NCBI RefSeq assembly: GCF_037975245.1
Contig: NC_092572.1
Coordinates: 21,316,489-21,380,488 of the forward strand
DNA: 64,000 nt
From: Apostichopus japonicus
Lineage: Eukaryota; Echinodermata; Holothuroidea; Aspidochirotida; Stichopodidae
Reading direction: 5' to 3'
The notes beneath the pieces are model-generated. The model was given only the letters and a program-made list of their open reading frames with translations. It was not told the DNA's origin and did no database searches. The position numbers and the translations under genes are program-made. Every line of letters starts with the position of its first letter. Positions within the stretch are counted from its first letter, which is position 1. Positions 24,801 to 36,940 of the stretch are shown piece by piece.

Positions 24801-27800
24801 ACCACCGCTGGTTATGCTATAAACTGATTTCACACCGGCCATATCACTTAAAGATATATGATGTGTTAGTATGCTATCAATACTATTATGGTGCATGTGA
24901 ATATTAAAATAAAATATTATTTAGCAAAGGCTTAATATATCCAAAAGACAGTTCTTCATCAAAGGGGCACATTTCATTTGCCAGTAGGGCACATTTGCTA
25001 TTTTGGCAAAAAGTGGGGGACACATGCCCCCCGGCTCCTACCCCCCTGGCTACAGGAACCTAATTACTGAAATTGAAAAACATCTCCTGTACTGGCCAAG
25101 AGATACCTAAGGCTGAGCAGTATTAGCATAGAGTGGGCTATTGCTACGAGCAACAGAATCATTGAATAATGTTGAACACATAGGTACCAAGCTGTCACTG
25201 TATTAATATATGTTGTGTTTAAGACATTGGGAATGATATTTACGAAAGGATGAGTTGATACTAGTTTATATCTCTGTCTCTCATCATCATTGTCATCATC
25301 ATTGTCATCATCAGGTGCTGTTAAAGAGGAGAATCCTGTCAAGCCTGAGTTCAGTCTGGTAACAGAGGAGGATTACATGATGATGCTGGAGAGAATGCAG
25401 ATTGTCAAAGAAGATGCAGTTGTAAGAGAATTTAAAGTCTGTTGTTTTTGTTGGGTGGTTATTTATTGTCAATCTAACCAGGCTATGTTGTATCCACACA
25501 TAATAGGATACTACTAAATCTTAGCCCTGTATAGATAAGTGAGGTTATTACCTAAAATGCTTTTATTTTTGCTATTTCTTACCTGTTTAATACAACATTC
25601 TATCATTCATCTCCTCCATATTGATTGTAATATAATGTAGTATATTCCCGCATAAAAACTTAAGTTTTATGCCTACTGTATTGTCTATGTTTCTGGTGGA
25701 AGTTTGATGGACTACTGTATTGTCTATGTTTCTGGTGTAAGTTTGAAAGACTATGGTAACAGATTATGTTTTCGGGGTACTTTGTCTTTCCCATAAGGAT
25801 TTTGGCCAGCATCAAATGAATAATGTGGCATATTGAACGTAAAATGCTGGTTTACTGAAAAAGCGATTCTTCACTTAATCTGTCAGGGATGAAGAGCACT
25901 CTATGCCAGATTATAATAAGACAGAAGTTTAAAATAAAACTAAAATAAAAATGAAAATAAAATAAAACTGTTAGCAAACTGCTTATCCACTAGAGAGCCT
26001 GTGTAAGAGAATGTGTAAAAGTAAGTTGGCCTGACGTTTCGATCCTAGTGGGATCTTCTTCAAAGGCTAAATGACAAGTAACAGTAACAGAAGGGACAAA
26101 AATAAAACTAAACAGGTGCAATATAAAAGGTAAGGGTGCTGCTTACTCTGGGACAAAAGATAAAATTTAATCCAATTATATCAGATATATGATGTATGTG
26201 ATTCATTGATTTTCTCTCTCAGAATGTGAATCAGATTATTAGAAATATTTACAAGAATAGTTTTAGTTTTTGTTGATGGTTAAAGTATAATCGGCGTATG
26301 GATCAAACCAAAACAGTTTGCTATTTGAACCATAAAACTTGCTGTTGTGTTGGAAATGTTGTTTTTCATATTTATCGTTGTTGTCGCGTATTAATTTACA
26401 TCTGCATTTGTGATGTAGGAACATTTGAATTATGGGGACGGATTCTGAACAAAAGTGTTACAAAGGAAACCAGACCTCATCCTAAAATTTCTTCCAAAAG
26501 TTTAGTTATATACTAGGATTAGAGCCTTTTTTTTAACTACATCCCTTTTTTCTTGTGTGTTTCTATTTACTTATCAACATTCCAATTTTATTGACCTATT
26601 TACTTATATTTTGGTTTCAGGATCATCCAGAGTTCATCTTTAGCCATATCACCCTCCGTGACATCATCAACAGGACCTATCCTGTTAAAATCAGATCTCA
26701 AGGTAACGGAACTATTCTCACATTTTTACAAATATAGCTGTACTGTTTTCTTTTTCCTATAGCTTGAAATAACTACCCTCCTCATGACTTTGGACATCAT
26801 ACTCATAGGAAAAATTGAAATAGAAATCTCAAAGACTCCTTTGTTCAGCATGCGATACATTGGCAAAACTAACGTTTCTACGATATCATGATTATCCGTT
26901 TCTTATCTCGCAGAGGAGGCCAACGCTCTGAAAAGAAAACGGAAGAAAGAGAAAGAGGAACTGAAATCGAAAAAGAAAAAGAAGACACCGACAACGAGTC
27001 CTAAGCCATCGACGCCTGTATCCGTTATCAGCTCGCAGGATTCTTTCCTAGGGATGGAAGTCCCCAGTTCACCAGAGTCTACCTCTATCAGTATCCAACA
27101 GGAACCAGTACCCGTTGTCATCAAACAGGAAGAGACACAACCTCCACCTCCTCCACCTCCTCCTCCACCTGCTGCTGCCGCTGTTGTTAATGTCACTAAT
27201 GCTCTCCCTCAAGGGTAACAATCATACCTCCTCTTGTAGTCAGCTAACTTGGATCACTGCAACATGTGAATAATTTAGTGTTGATATTTGGTTTAGCAGT
27301 TTTAGAATGCTCTGAACTTTGTCTATAACACAAGGCATACCGTAAACAAATCCGCTATGTACATCTTTGTACCTGTATAGCAAATTTATTAGCTATACCG
27401 GTGAAATTATTCCCTGCTCGTAGATGTATTACTTTCGATCTTAGAAGTCTGAAATTATGAAGTTTGTTAGCTTCACTAGTTAAGTTTTTATTGCAGTCAT
27501 AGTTGTTAAAGCCCAAAAGTTGACACCTTTTTGATATACTTGATATTGTATGTTATTAATACTATATTACTGTTTATTATTGACATATGAACACGTATCT
27601 GGGCTTCAAAATTGTCAGAATCATATTGAGTCTTTTAAATCACTACCTACTTCATTTCATTTGGGGAAAGAAAAAAAAAATTAGGGGGTGTCTTAGTTTG
27701 AAAAATAAATCTTTATTTTAGGTAAACTGATACATTTTGGTAAAAATTGACAGAAATCAACAAGTCAATGCTAAAAGGTTCTGTAAAGCAGGTTTCATGG

Positions 27801-30800
27801 TTTGACATTAAAACCAGTAAACTTACTTATCTTTGATTTTACCTCAGAGGTCTTTCTCTTGCGGGGATAATCAAACACGAACGCACTTTTAAAGTATTGA
27901 TGACCACTTCAAATTAACAATATATACACTGTAATGTATGACATGAACTTTATTCCATTTTTTCACTTTTTTCCCCCAAATCCTGCCATTGGAATACAGG
28001 TTCCTTTCTGGTTTTATACATATCGAGCATTCCATATGTAATATGATAATATGTAAATATGTGAATATTGTTTTTACAGATCCCCTGAAGTACATAACAA
28101 AGTCCAGTACCAGGTACCTCATAGCTTCTTTGCTTTACTACGCAAGTACTTTAACATAGCCATGAATCACCAGCTATGGGTCAGCGAACTCCAGGAGAGG
28201 GTCAGCATCTGGGAGAAGTCTCCGGTCAGTGTCCTCTGCCCCTGGCGACCCTTGCAGTTGAGCTGGTCAAAGGTCGTTGAGAATACCCTGTACTTCCTGA
28301 GCCTTGAAGAACAGGGAAAAGTAGTCAGATATCTGGAAGAGGAAGATGCCTGGGTCTGGCCTGGTGAGTGCATCTTATGAGGTCAAAGGTCATGTAGATG
28401 CCAGGAGTCGGGATTGGGTGTTAAAGGGGTGTTTCATATAGAAATTCCACTGCAGGTTAAAAGTTAGCGTACAAACCACCACTCTTGAATCATAATTAAA
28501 GTAGTTTAATTATTTTGCACTCCCAATTCCGCTCTCATTTCTCCCCCTCCATTTTCTTCCCCTCCACCCTTTCTCTCCCCCTTCCCTCCCTCCCTATTCC
28601 CATCCCCTCTTTTCCTCCCCTATTCCCATTCCACTCCCCTCTCCTACCCCTATTCCACAAAATTGAATAGTATGTTCATCTGTTGTTTCTTTCATTGCAA
28701 TATAACACTATGAACTTGATCTTTTATGAAGCACTGTTATGCATATTATAGTATAATAGTGACTCAGAAGTTGGGGGTTCGTGGACAACTCTGACATCCA
28801 CAGGGGGTTCGTGGGGGGATAAAGTTTATAGGGAAACCCTGATTTAGAGCATAAAATGACTTGCATAGTGTTAGTAATAATCATGACTGCCTCATCCCAC
28901 AGATCCGATGTCTGTCGCCAACGATCATTTGACGATGTTGTTCAAGCGTTGGCTTGACCTGATGCTACGGGTTCAGCCGGTGGTTTCTCCCATGGCTTGT
29001 AAGGATGGAACTCTGGTCATTCCAGAACCAAGAATGTGAGTCATTAAGAGTTTCATCACCACTTACCTTATTCATATTTTCCTTGTTATAATATTCTCCT
29101 GCCAGTATTTTTTAACCAAGACCATGGTTTCTTAATTTCAGCCATGTTAAGAATTAATATTTAAATCAGTGTAAATCTTCAGCAGGTATGATAATACTGC
29201 CACTTTGAACACTTGTATTATAGATTTATAGATAGAATGGTAAGTATTAAAGCAATGATTGTTAATTGGCTGCCAGATTTATTGAATGTAGAATATACTA
29301 CTCAATACAAGTTGGAAATTGATTGACTAGGACAGCGCACAGGTTGTTTTCTCTGGGTGTCCATTAGTTATGACAGAGTCTTTTATTCTTATTTAAGGAT
29401 TTTTTTGTTTTACCCAGATACTCTCATATCCTACATAGACCAGTCAACTTTATGAACTACATTGTGAAGTGATTTTAGTGTTGATATTGCACCAAGGATT
29501 TATAAATGAGTAGCAGTTCTTACTCCGTATTGATAATTATTACTGTCGTTATTGATACCAATAACTTAATTAACATTGCTACTTGTGTAGGTACACGGAG
29601 TACACGGTCAGAAGTAGAAGTATTGATAGAAGTATTGTTAATACAAGTATTGATAATAATTATTGTCGTTATCGTGTCACTGATACCAATAACTTAATTA
29701 ACATTGCTACTTGTGTAGGTACACGGAGTACATGGTCAGAAGTAGAAGTATTGATAGAAGTATTGTTAATACAAGTATTGATAATAATTATTGTCGTTAT
29801 TGATACCAATAACTTCATTAACATTGCTACTTATGTAGGTACACGGAGTAGACGGTCAGAAGTAGAAGTATTGATAGAAGTATTGTCAATACAAGTATTG
29901 ATAATAATTATGATTGTCGTTATCCAGTAACTGATACCAATAACTTAATTAACATTTGCTACTTGTGTAGGTACACGGAGTACACCGTCAGAAGTAGCTC
30001 AGAAGAAGAGATCGGTCAGTTTCAGACACAGGTAAGTTGAAATAGCTGAAGGATACTTATTTTGGCCCAGTGAGTAAATTTCTAATATGCAAATGATTTG
30101 TTGTGGTAGTATGTTACAATGTAATTTTCAAAATGAATTGGAAGTTGATTTTCTTTTCTATGAATCAATTTTTCAAGACTGTCTTGTGTAAATCAATTAC
30201 AGTTTAGAAAAAAAATTGAGTTAATGCCTGTCCAAGATGTGGGCTCCAGGAAAAAGAAGAAAAGAGAACGGGGAAAAAGTGTCGTAAATCTTGTTGAAGG
30301 GTCGTGAAATAGATATGTTTCTCTTGTTGAGCGTGAGCGACAGCGTGGTGGCCGATTGGCTACGGGGTTGGACTCGTGATCCAAGGATTGCTGGTTCGAT
30401 TCCTGCCTAGTTCATTACGTTGTGTCCTTGGTCTTTATCTCACTTGCCTCTCTCCACCCTGGGGTTAAATGGGTACCTGTGAGGTAACTTGTCATTGGGC
30501 GCAGTATATAACTGCTACCGACTGGAGGGATTGTCTCTGGGACAGGTTATCATTGACCAGGGGTAATGTAATGTCTGTAAAGCGCTTTGAGACCTATCGC
30601 TGGTATAAAGTGCTATATAAAAAGCAAATATAAATATTATTGTTGGGGAGGGTGGTAAGGAAGTAGGCCTATGAGAACCCAACTCTCCATCAATATTTAA
30701 ATGTTAAACCTGCCAAGTATCTGCTCAAGTTAGGACTGTTAGTGAATCAGATTAAGACATTATACAAGAAATATCTCACTGAATGAACAATTATGTATGC

Positions 30801-33800
30801 AACTCATAGTTATCTTCAAAGTTGTTTAAAAGTTGGTTGCCTGGTCACATGCAAAGAGCAAAACATTTTCTGCTGTTTTGGATAATGTAACTTGGCTGAA
30901 GTTTGCAAACTGAACTGTATTGTTGTGTGATTTCAGAGCTTAAAGACCAAAATTAGTGGTCATATTAAAGCTGTCTTAAACTTTCAAAAGGATACTAGCA
31001 TCACAGAGCTGTTTCAACAACCACCCAAGTTTATAGCTGAAGAAACTTCTCCAAAATGGGCCCTTTTAATGTAAATCATTAAAAATTTGCATCAAATATG
31101 TAGACCTTAGCTTCTTCAAGCCCCTATCATTAGGAATGGAAAAACAGACATTTCATCCATATCATGTTTTTTTTAGTGGATGCATTTCTCGTCTTTACAG
31201 GAACTACAACGTTTTTCAGAGCCTCAAAAGCCATTTACTTACTGCCAACATGGTTACGAGTCTGTGGTAGGTCCTGTCAAGGGTATCACCCCCATGGACC
31301 CCTTACCTGCCTCCAAGGGCAGAGAACACTCTCTCCTGATATCAGATAGACCGTCATATGTTACCATCCTCTCCCTGGGTGAGATCATCATTTTGTTTTT
31401 CACATGATGTAATAATTTTCTAGTTTCTGTTTTATATGGTATATTTATTGCTTGTGAGTAGATTTTGCTACTTAGTAACATGATTAGTTCACAATGGTGT
31501 CATCAATGCCAAAGGTTCGTTTCATGTGATTTCCTATCCTGACGTTTCTTTGAGCATGTAATATCTTTCCGTTCTCTGTGAGAGAAAACACCAAATACTG
31601 TCACAATCAGGGATTCAGGGGGGTAGGAGCCGAGGGGGGGGCACTGGGGGCACGTGCCCCCCACTTTTTTCCAACATAGCAAATGTGTCCAACTGGCAAA
31701 TAAAATGTGCCCCTTTGATGAAGAACTGTCTTTTGGATATCTTAAGCCTTTGTTAATTTTAAATGGAGTCACGTGCACCATAATAGTATTGATAGCATAC
31801 TAACACATCATATATATTTAAATGATATGGCCGGTGTGTACCGGTTTATAGCATAACGAGTGGTGGTTGTGGAATGAGAAGTGCCCTCTGATGTTGTGCA
31901 TGTGTTAGTGATAGTGTTAGTGTTAGCCTTGTGTTAGTGGTCATGTTTTCTATTGGTACTTTATCTGTGGACCTTTACAACGGCACCCTGTTCGTTATGC
32001 ACTTGTAATACGTAATACACAACATGTTTCCCTTTCAGTGAGAGATGCAGTAGCGCGTCTGCCTAACGGTGAAGGGACAAAGCTAGAGATTTGTCATCTG
32101 TTGAAGGAGTCCCAGTACATCGCTCCAAATGCAGATGCCAACCTCCTGGCAGCAGTCAGCGGTGCTCTCGACAGACTTCACAACGAGAAAGACCCCAGCG
32201 TCAAGTTTGATGCTACTCGCAAGCTCTGGGTGTACCTACATCGTAACAGAACAATGAAAGACTTCGGTAAGCATTCCATTTAGGGATATGTATGTGTTTT
32301 ATAGATTCTTTATGTTACCCTTGAGGGGTATCTGTTGCTCTATAGAATGGCTGGAACAAATTTGACCATTCCCTCACCCCCCAACCCCCACCCACACCCC
32401 CCACTCCCACCCCCAAAAAGGAAAAAAAAATCCCATTCAGGAAACACTGTGACTCTGCAATATTGTAAACCCCCACCCCCACCCCCACCCCACCCCCAAA
32501 AAGAAAAAAGATTCTCTCAGAAAGCACTGTGACTCTGCAATATTGTAAACCCCCCAACCCCACCCCCACCCCAAAAAGAAATTAAAAAAAAATCCCATTC
32601 AGAAAACACTGCGACTCTGCAATATTGTAATTTGGAATGTTTAACCCAAGAACAGTATCATCATTTCAATAAATAGTGAAAGCGACAGACAATCATGAGA
32701 GTTCAATGTGAGTTACAAACTTGTTAGAACTTTGTAAACTTTTATTATAGATTCCCATACATTGCTGGAATCACTTTGGCAGAGATGCATTGCCAAACAT
32801 TATCAAAAGCTAGAAATTGTTTTCTGCCAGATCGTAAATTATGTTTGTCCTCTTCCCTGTTCTATCACGGTTATTCTTCTTACTCTTCGTATTTATTGTT
32901 GCACAACAGAACGCATTCAAATGGAACAGATCATGGCACTTCGAACCAAGAAGGCATCGAGTAAACCCAAACAGGTGAGCTGGTGACTTATATAATACAT
33001 TCATACAGAATATTGTATTATTATTATTATTATCTGCAGGAATCAAGTCATTGTTTACAGTTGCATTTAAATAGATACCATAATAAATGTTCACTGTCTA
33101 GTTTTATTACTTGAGATATTTGTTTCTATGTCTCTTTCCAGGGCTCACAAATGAGAGTTGCACCTCTTGATTATTCTGCCGACCTTACTACGAGTGGTTC
33201 AGAATCTAGCAGTCCTTCTTTTGATCTGTCTAATCGGAGTTCTCCCGGAAACGCCAGGAGTCTTAGCCCTCGTGTTCTACCTCACAGTCCAAGGTCTAAC
33301 ATGACACTTGCTCAGACAGATGCCAAGGATCAAACGAGAAGCTTAGTAACTGGTATAAATACATCTCAGGCTTTGGATAGATCATTTAGTGGTATCACCC
33401 CTGGCACAGCCTTTCCAGATACCCATATTGATCCCAACATCTCTACTATACAGTCTCTGATCAGTGAATCTCTCATCAAGTCTCAATTGATGAAGAAGCC
33501 ATATCAACGTTCTAAGACACCTCCCGCATCTCTAGGCAGACGCAACACATCTTCTGGCTCCGTGGCAAAGAGGGCTCAACTGTTATCTACTGGAGGGGTG
33601 CAACGTAGCATGTCCATACCTGCATCCTGGCCCCATCTGACCCAGTCTGCTGCTGGGGACTTGATTCACTCTGACGTACTGCTGTCACAAACTTCAGCAA
33701 AACCAACGGCCAGAAAGGATCATTCCAGGTCCCTGGATGCTGTCATGGGTAGTAAGAAAACTGATTTTGGGAGCAAAATGAAAGCCAACTCTCCACGGTC

Positions 33801-36273
33801 CAGCAGCAGCGAAAAGAAGAGTTCTCTCGGCGTTAAAAGTAAAACCAAAGGAGAGAAATCCAAGAGCTCTAAATCATCGAGCTCGGAGAAGAAATCGCCG
33901 ACAGTACAACTGAAGAGTGGAGCGATCACAGTCACCTTGCCCTCGTCTGCCCTGAAAGGTCAAACAGTGCGAAGTATCTTAGCCAGTGCTGCGAGCATCA
34001 CCAAAGGCAACACCACCACTCAGCAAGGAGAGGAGCAGTCCCATCCGACAGTCCAAGCAGTCAGGAAACGGCTTATGGCAGAGAAGAATCAGGGCTCTAA
34101 AACCAAACTGGTTAAACAACCCGAGGTGAAGTTACCCGGGCCGGACAGTTCAGACCAGGGTGGACACGCTCAACCCCAGAAGGTGGACCCAAAGAGGGCT
34201 GCAATACCTACCATCATACTAAGACCGACTACCTCATCGTACATTGGACAGACCACTGCAGTGAGTAAAGATGGCGCAGTATCTCCAGCACAGATATCTG
34301 CACAATCTCTGGCTCTAGTAGGAGCAAAGCCTTCTGGTGTCATAACGGGCATTGCCACTTCTCAAGTTCCAACTTCTAAGCAATTACCTTTATCCCTGGT
34401 GGTCTCTGGTGCCTCAAGTAAAGCCACTCCGTCTGTCAGCAAACCAACTCCTTATATCCAACAAGGCAACATCCCAATACCATCCCTAGCTCCAGGACAA
34501 AACATTATCTTACAAATGCCTGATGGATCAAAATTCATGACCAGTATCCCCGCCGGTGCAGCTACAGCAACTGCGACCATCTCGACTAAAAAGTCAACGG
34601 CTACCAAACTATCAAAACCAGGACCTGTTGGAAGTGGGGTCAACAAGGGTGCAGCCATTGGAGTTCTGCAACCAACCACTGTAGTCACAGCACATCAGAA
34701 CAAGCACGTAACCACCCAGCAAGGAAGAATTCAAACCAGCACTGCTAGCTTTCACAATCCTTACGAATTCGATGACGACCAAGACCTTCCACGGCCAGTA
34801 CTCGGAAAGTCGTTTTTAGCAACGAGCGGCATCATAAAGTCGCACGGCCAAAATAACCCAATCTTTACAGTAGCTGGTAATCCAAATCAGGTACAGAGAG
34901 TTCCTCTCAACCTTGCCACAAAACAGGGAAGTCCAGGCCGGAAGCAGGCAAACCTAGTAACCTCTGGTAGTCATGTGGGCAAGAGTACCTCTTTATCACT
35001 GACCCAAGCTGGGCTGGTGAGGGGTACACTTTCACCGACTGGACCCCTGAGGGGAACGATCATACAAACAGGACCGTTGAAAGGAGCTGCAATGCAGACT
35101 GGAATTTCCATGGGAGCAGTCTCACAGGCTAGTTTGTTGAAAGGAGTCGGACAGACCGGAATGATAAAAGGAGTGGTCTCACACCCTGGCATGTTGAAGG
35201 GTACAACCATGACACAGACTGGGTTATTAAAGGCAACAGTCTCACAACCCGCTATGGTGAAAGGATCGATCAATCCACAGACGAGACTAGTCAAGACGTC
35301 AGTCTCGCACTCTGGTCTGATGAAAGGAACGACGTCCTCACAAAGAGGGAACTTCAAGACTGCTGTCCTCCCGCAGTCTAATATGATAAAGGGAGTGATG
35401 ACCTCTCAAAGCGGGAAGATGTCTGCCACACATAGTACACCACAGCAGGTCAATCTCAGCCGCACAATAACTGTGACTGCGGGAAACATAGTCAGCAATG
35501 CTCCGGGTCAAGGATCGCAGGTCAGATCCGGGTCGCTCGTCGCCAAACCTGCCAGTCAGGATACGTCAACCGGGTTCTCCAGAACCGATGAGAGGCAACA
35601 AGTTGTTGAGAGATGTAGCAGGATAACGGAGGCCAACCGAGATACGTCAGAGGTAAGAGAGCTTAAAGCTGGCAATAGGTACAGATTGGTAGATATACAA
35701 CAAACACCTACATCTTTAAAGAACTCAGTGGAAAGGATTCCATCAAACACTCAAGCCACCGTTAGAACTGGACAGCTGATTAATAGAAACAATCCGAGAG
35801 GCTCTGCCGTCGTTCCTGCCGGGAGGATGTCTTATAGACCTCATTCGTCCCCCGGAATCCTCAGAAAGACCCAAGATCCCTCGCGGAAACTTCATGTGAA
35901 CCGTCCCGCTATGAGAGTGACAAAATCAGTCAGTACCGGTGCAAGCAATCAGCAACAGACTGTTAAAGCAGAGATGAAGTTTTTATCCGGCGGTGGCGAA
36001 AACCAATCCGGGGACTTGTCGGTTACATCAGGCAAACCCACAGAGATGAAGACAACCCTTCAGCAAAATAGAACTTTCACTGATAAACCCAAGCAGCAGG
36101 ATGATGTGAAGAAAACTACTGGCATAATGAGGAACAGCTTGATCCTCGGTAGCGACTCAACAATGGGTGAGATGGAGGGCAAAGCAAAGACTGCCAAATT
36201 AATAAAATCACAGGAGTTAGCTGAAGCCGTCTCAGGGGATATGTCAAAGCAAGGTGGCCAAGAACAAACATGA
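18836..36273 (+). CDS. NFRKB: Nuclear factor related to kappa-B-binding protein (INO80 subunit)
   Basis: Seventeen coding exons in phase: 18836-19057, 19478-19611, 20421-20616, 21497-21606, 22463-22493, 23278-23311, 23897-24025, 25315-25421, 26621-26702, 26914-27214, 28080-28363, 28903-29035, 29971-30031, 31201-31378, 32039-32266, 32910-32974 and 33142-36273 (1808 aa; human about 1300). The N-terminal DEUBAD-type region has FEGENFRYGNPLEQF; this domain binds and restrains the deubiquitinase UCHL5 in INO80. A lysine-rich tract (KRKRKKEKEELKSKKKKK) and a proline run lie in exon 10, the winged-helix-like domain in exons 11-12. Exons 14-15 carry the conserved YESVVGPVKG, REHSLL, SDRPSYVTILSLVRDA, RLPNGEG and KLWVYLHR. 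The last exon is a 1043-residue low-complexity S/T/Q-rich tail with internal repeats. The nuclear role is known from the family. The upstream GTG in frame was rejected in favour of the ATG at 18836. Confidence 0.95.
20641..21003 (+). repeat. 37-bp minisatellite right after NFRKB exon 3
   Basis: About ten near-identical 37-bp units built from 'tcaagtattctgtatcaagt' plus 'accaagtattctgctta'. It begins 24 bp after the exon 3 donor. The period is not a multiple of three and the unit has no stop codon in the plus frames used, which creates long artificial open frames. Confidence 0.95.
21668..21905 (+). repeat. tRNA-like SINE remnant in NFRKB intron 4
   Basis: 'gtggtcagatgggtaaaggc' resembles a degraded Pol III A box and 'caggtttaagcttcacc' a degraded B box at tRNA-like spacing, followed by a unique body. 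Assignment is tentative. Confidence 0.35.
24487..24577 (+). repeat. Two-copy 46-bp tandem repeat in NFRKB intron 7
   Basis: 'aaaattgagctttaactgta' through 'gctacctgatgtga' occurs twice in immediate succession without visible differences, so a recent duplication. Confidence 0.9.
24722..25062 (+). mobile_element. Repeat family B, copy 1 (NFRKB intron 7)
   Basis: Interspersed element with internal words 'aaaagacagttcttcatcaa', 'aggggcacattt' and 'tagtatgctatcaatactat', ending near GGCTCCTACCCCCCTGG. The same words occur reverse-complemented at 31612-31890. Non-coding. The end sequence resembles that of family A, so the two may be related. Confidence 0.65.
25965..26150 (+). repeat. Dispersed repeat fragment with 'gacgtttcgatcctag' signature
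   Basis: The segment 'ggcctgacgtttcgatccta' followed by 'gtgggatcttcttcaaaggc' matches, from memory, a motif often seen at repeat ends in marine invertebrate genomes, possibly Penelope-like elements. It is in NFRKB intron 8. No protein is encoded here. Confidence 0.35.
28677..28841. mobile_element. 3' fragment of the hAT-type element seen in PSMD9
   Basis: Matches the right-hand part of the 5329-5846 element: 'cattgcaatataacactatg', 'aacttgatctt', 'gttgggggttcgtgga', 'aactctgacatccacagggg', and the terminal TATAGGGAAACCCTG. The left end is missing. It lies in NFRKB intron 11 after a pyrimidine-rich tract (about 28528-28650). Confidence 0.75.
29576..29970 (+). repeat. Minisatellite made from the start of NFRKB exon 13 and its acceptor
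   Basis: Three upstream copies of the exon 13 acceptor and first ~25 bases ('ttgtgtaggtacacggagta') stand at 29591, 29719 and 29839, before the true exon start at 29971. Spacings are 128, 120 and 132 bp. Units also carry 'agtattgataataattattg'. The true exon continues AGTAGCTCAGAAG where the copies read AGTAGAAGTATTG, so only the 5' part of the exon is repeated. Confidence 0.9.
30335..30640 (+). mobile_element. tRNA-derived SINE in NFRKB intron 13
   Basis: The head has an A-box-like 'gtggccgattggctacgg' and the B box GGTTCGATTCC at about 30392. The body runs through 'ggggttaaatgggtacctgt', and the 3' part has 'gtaaagcgctttgagacc' and 'aaagtgctatataaaa' before an AT-rich tail. That tail type is common in SINEs of marine invertebrates. 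Sense orientation to NFRKB. No open frame. Confidence 0.85.
31612..31890 (-). mobile_element. Repeat family B, copy 2 (NFRKB intron 14, inverted)
   Basis: Begins GGGGGGTAGGAGCC and carries, in reverse orientation to copy 1, 'gccagttggacacattt'-like, 'atgaagaactgtcttttgga' and 'atagtattgatagcatacta'. The two copies flank NFRKB exons 8-14 as an inverted pair. Confidence 0.65.
32380..32640 (+). repeat. C-rich ~85-bp repeats in NFRKB intron 15
   Basis: Three units share 'cactgtgactctgcaatatt', 'gtaaaccccc', a run of CCCCCACCCC type and 'aaaaaga'. The minus strand carries many GGGG runs, so G-quadruplex formation on that strand (i-motif on the plus) is plausible. Confidence 0.85.
35005..35421 (+). 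repeat. Protein-level tandem repeats in the NFRKB C-terminal tail
   Basis: About 13 degenerate units of 10-11 residues with the consensus (S/T)Q(T/S)G(L/M)(L/I)KG, for example QTGPLKGAAM, QTGMIKGVVS, QTGLLKATVS and HSGLMKGTTS. They run inside exon 17 without stop codons. Each unit offers one basic residue next to a hydrophobic pair. Function unknown. Confidence 0.85.
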
Positions 36274-36940
36274 GTTATCTGTTAGAAGTCATTGAGAGAA
36301 AACAGGTAAATCAGTGTAGAAATCATTGAGAGGCCAGAAATATTATTCATGTGATTTACGGTTGTGATAGGAGTCGAAACCACAGTGAAATCTCAGATAT
36401 TAGAGAATATTAGAGATACTAGAGAAGACTAGCGTTGCTGAATTTATACAAACCATGAAACCTAAAAACTTGTAATCGTTTGTTGACAAGCATGTATCCC
36501 AAACTGCCGAAAGATTTGCTGGAAAGGCTTTGCAAAGACTTGGAACTTTCTAAACATATATGCGGATTTTAATAGCTTTATTTCAGCTATGTAACCCCTT
36601 ACTGTGTTTGGGGATATGTCAAAGCAAAGAACAGACAGAAGTAAATTTGTTAGAAATATGAATATTCTAGGGGATATGTCAAAGAAAGTTGACCAAGAGC
36701 AAACAGAGGTAAATCGGTGAGAAATCTAAGCCATTTTAGGGGATATGTCATAGCAAGATGAGCCAGAGCAGACATATGTTAGTCTGTTAGAAATCTGAAG
36801 CCATTTTAGGGGATATGTCATAGCAAGATGAGCCAGAGCAGACATATGTTAGTCTGTTAGAAATCTGAAGCTATTTTAGGGGATATGTCATAGCAAGATG
36901 AGCCAAAGCAGACATATGTTAGTCTGTTGGAAATGATTGA
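36235..36940 (+). repeat. 70-bp tandem repeat derived from the NFRKB stop-codon region
   Basis: The coding end (GGGGATATGTCAAAGCAAGG at 36235, encoding GDMSKQGGQEQT and the TGA) is repeated downstream at about 36610 and 36669, then at 36739, 36809 and 36879, the last three exactly 70 bp apart. The repeats read GGGGATATGTCATAGCAAGA and carry an in-frame TAG. Most copies lie in the 3' UTR. Confidence 0.9.

Noticed and set aside
26903-27196. 97-residue glycine-rich minus-strand frame
   Set aside because: Antisense of the lysine- and proline-rich NFRKB exon 10.
29506-29930. Long plus-strand frames rich in I, V, S and N
   Set aside because: Produced by the exon-13-derived minisatellite; only the last unit is the true exon.
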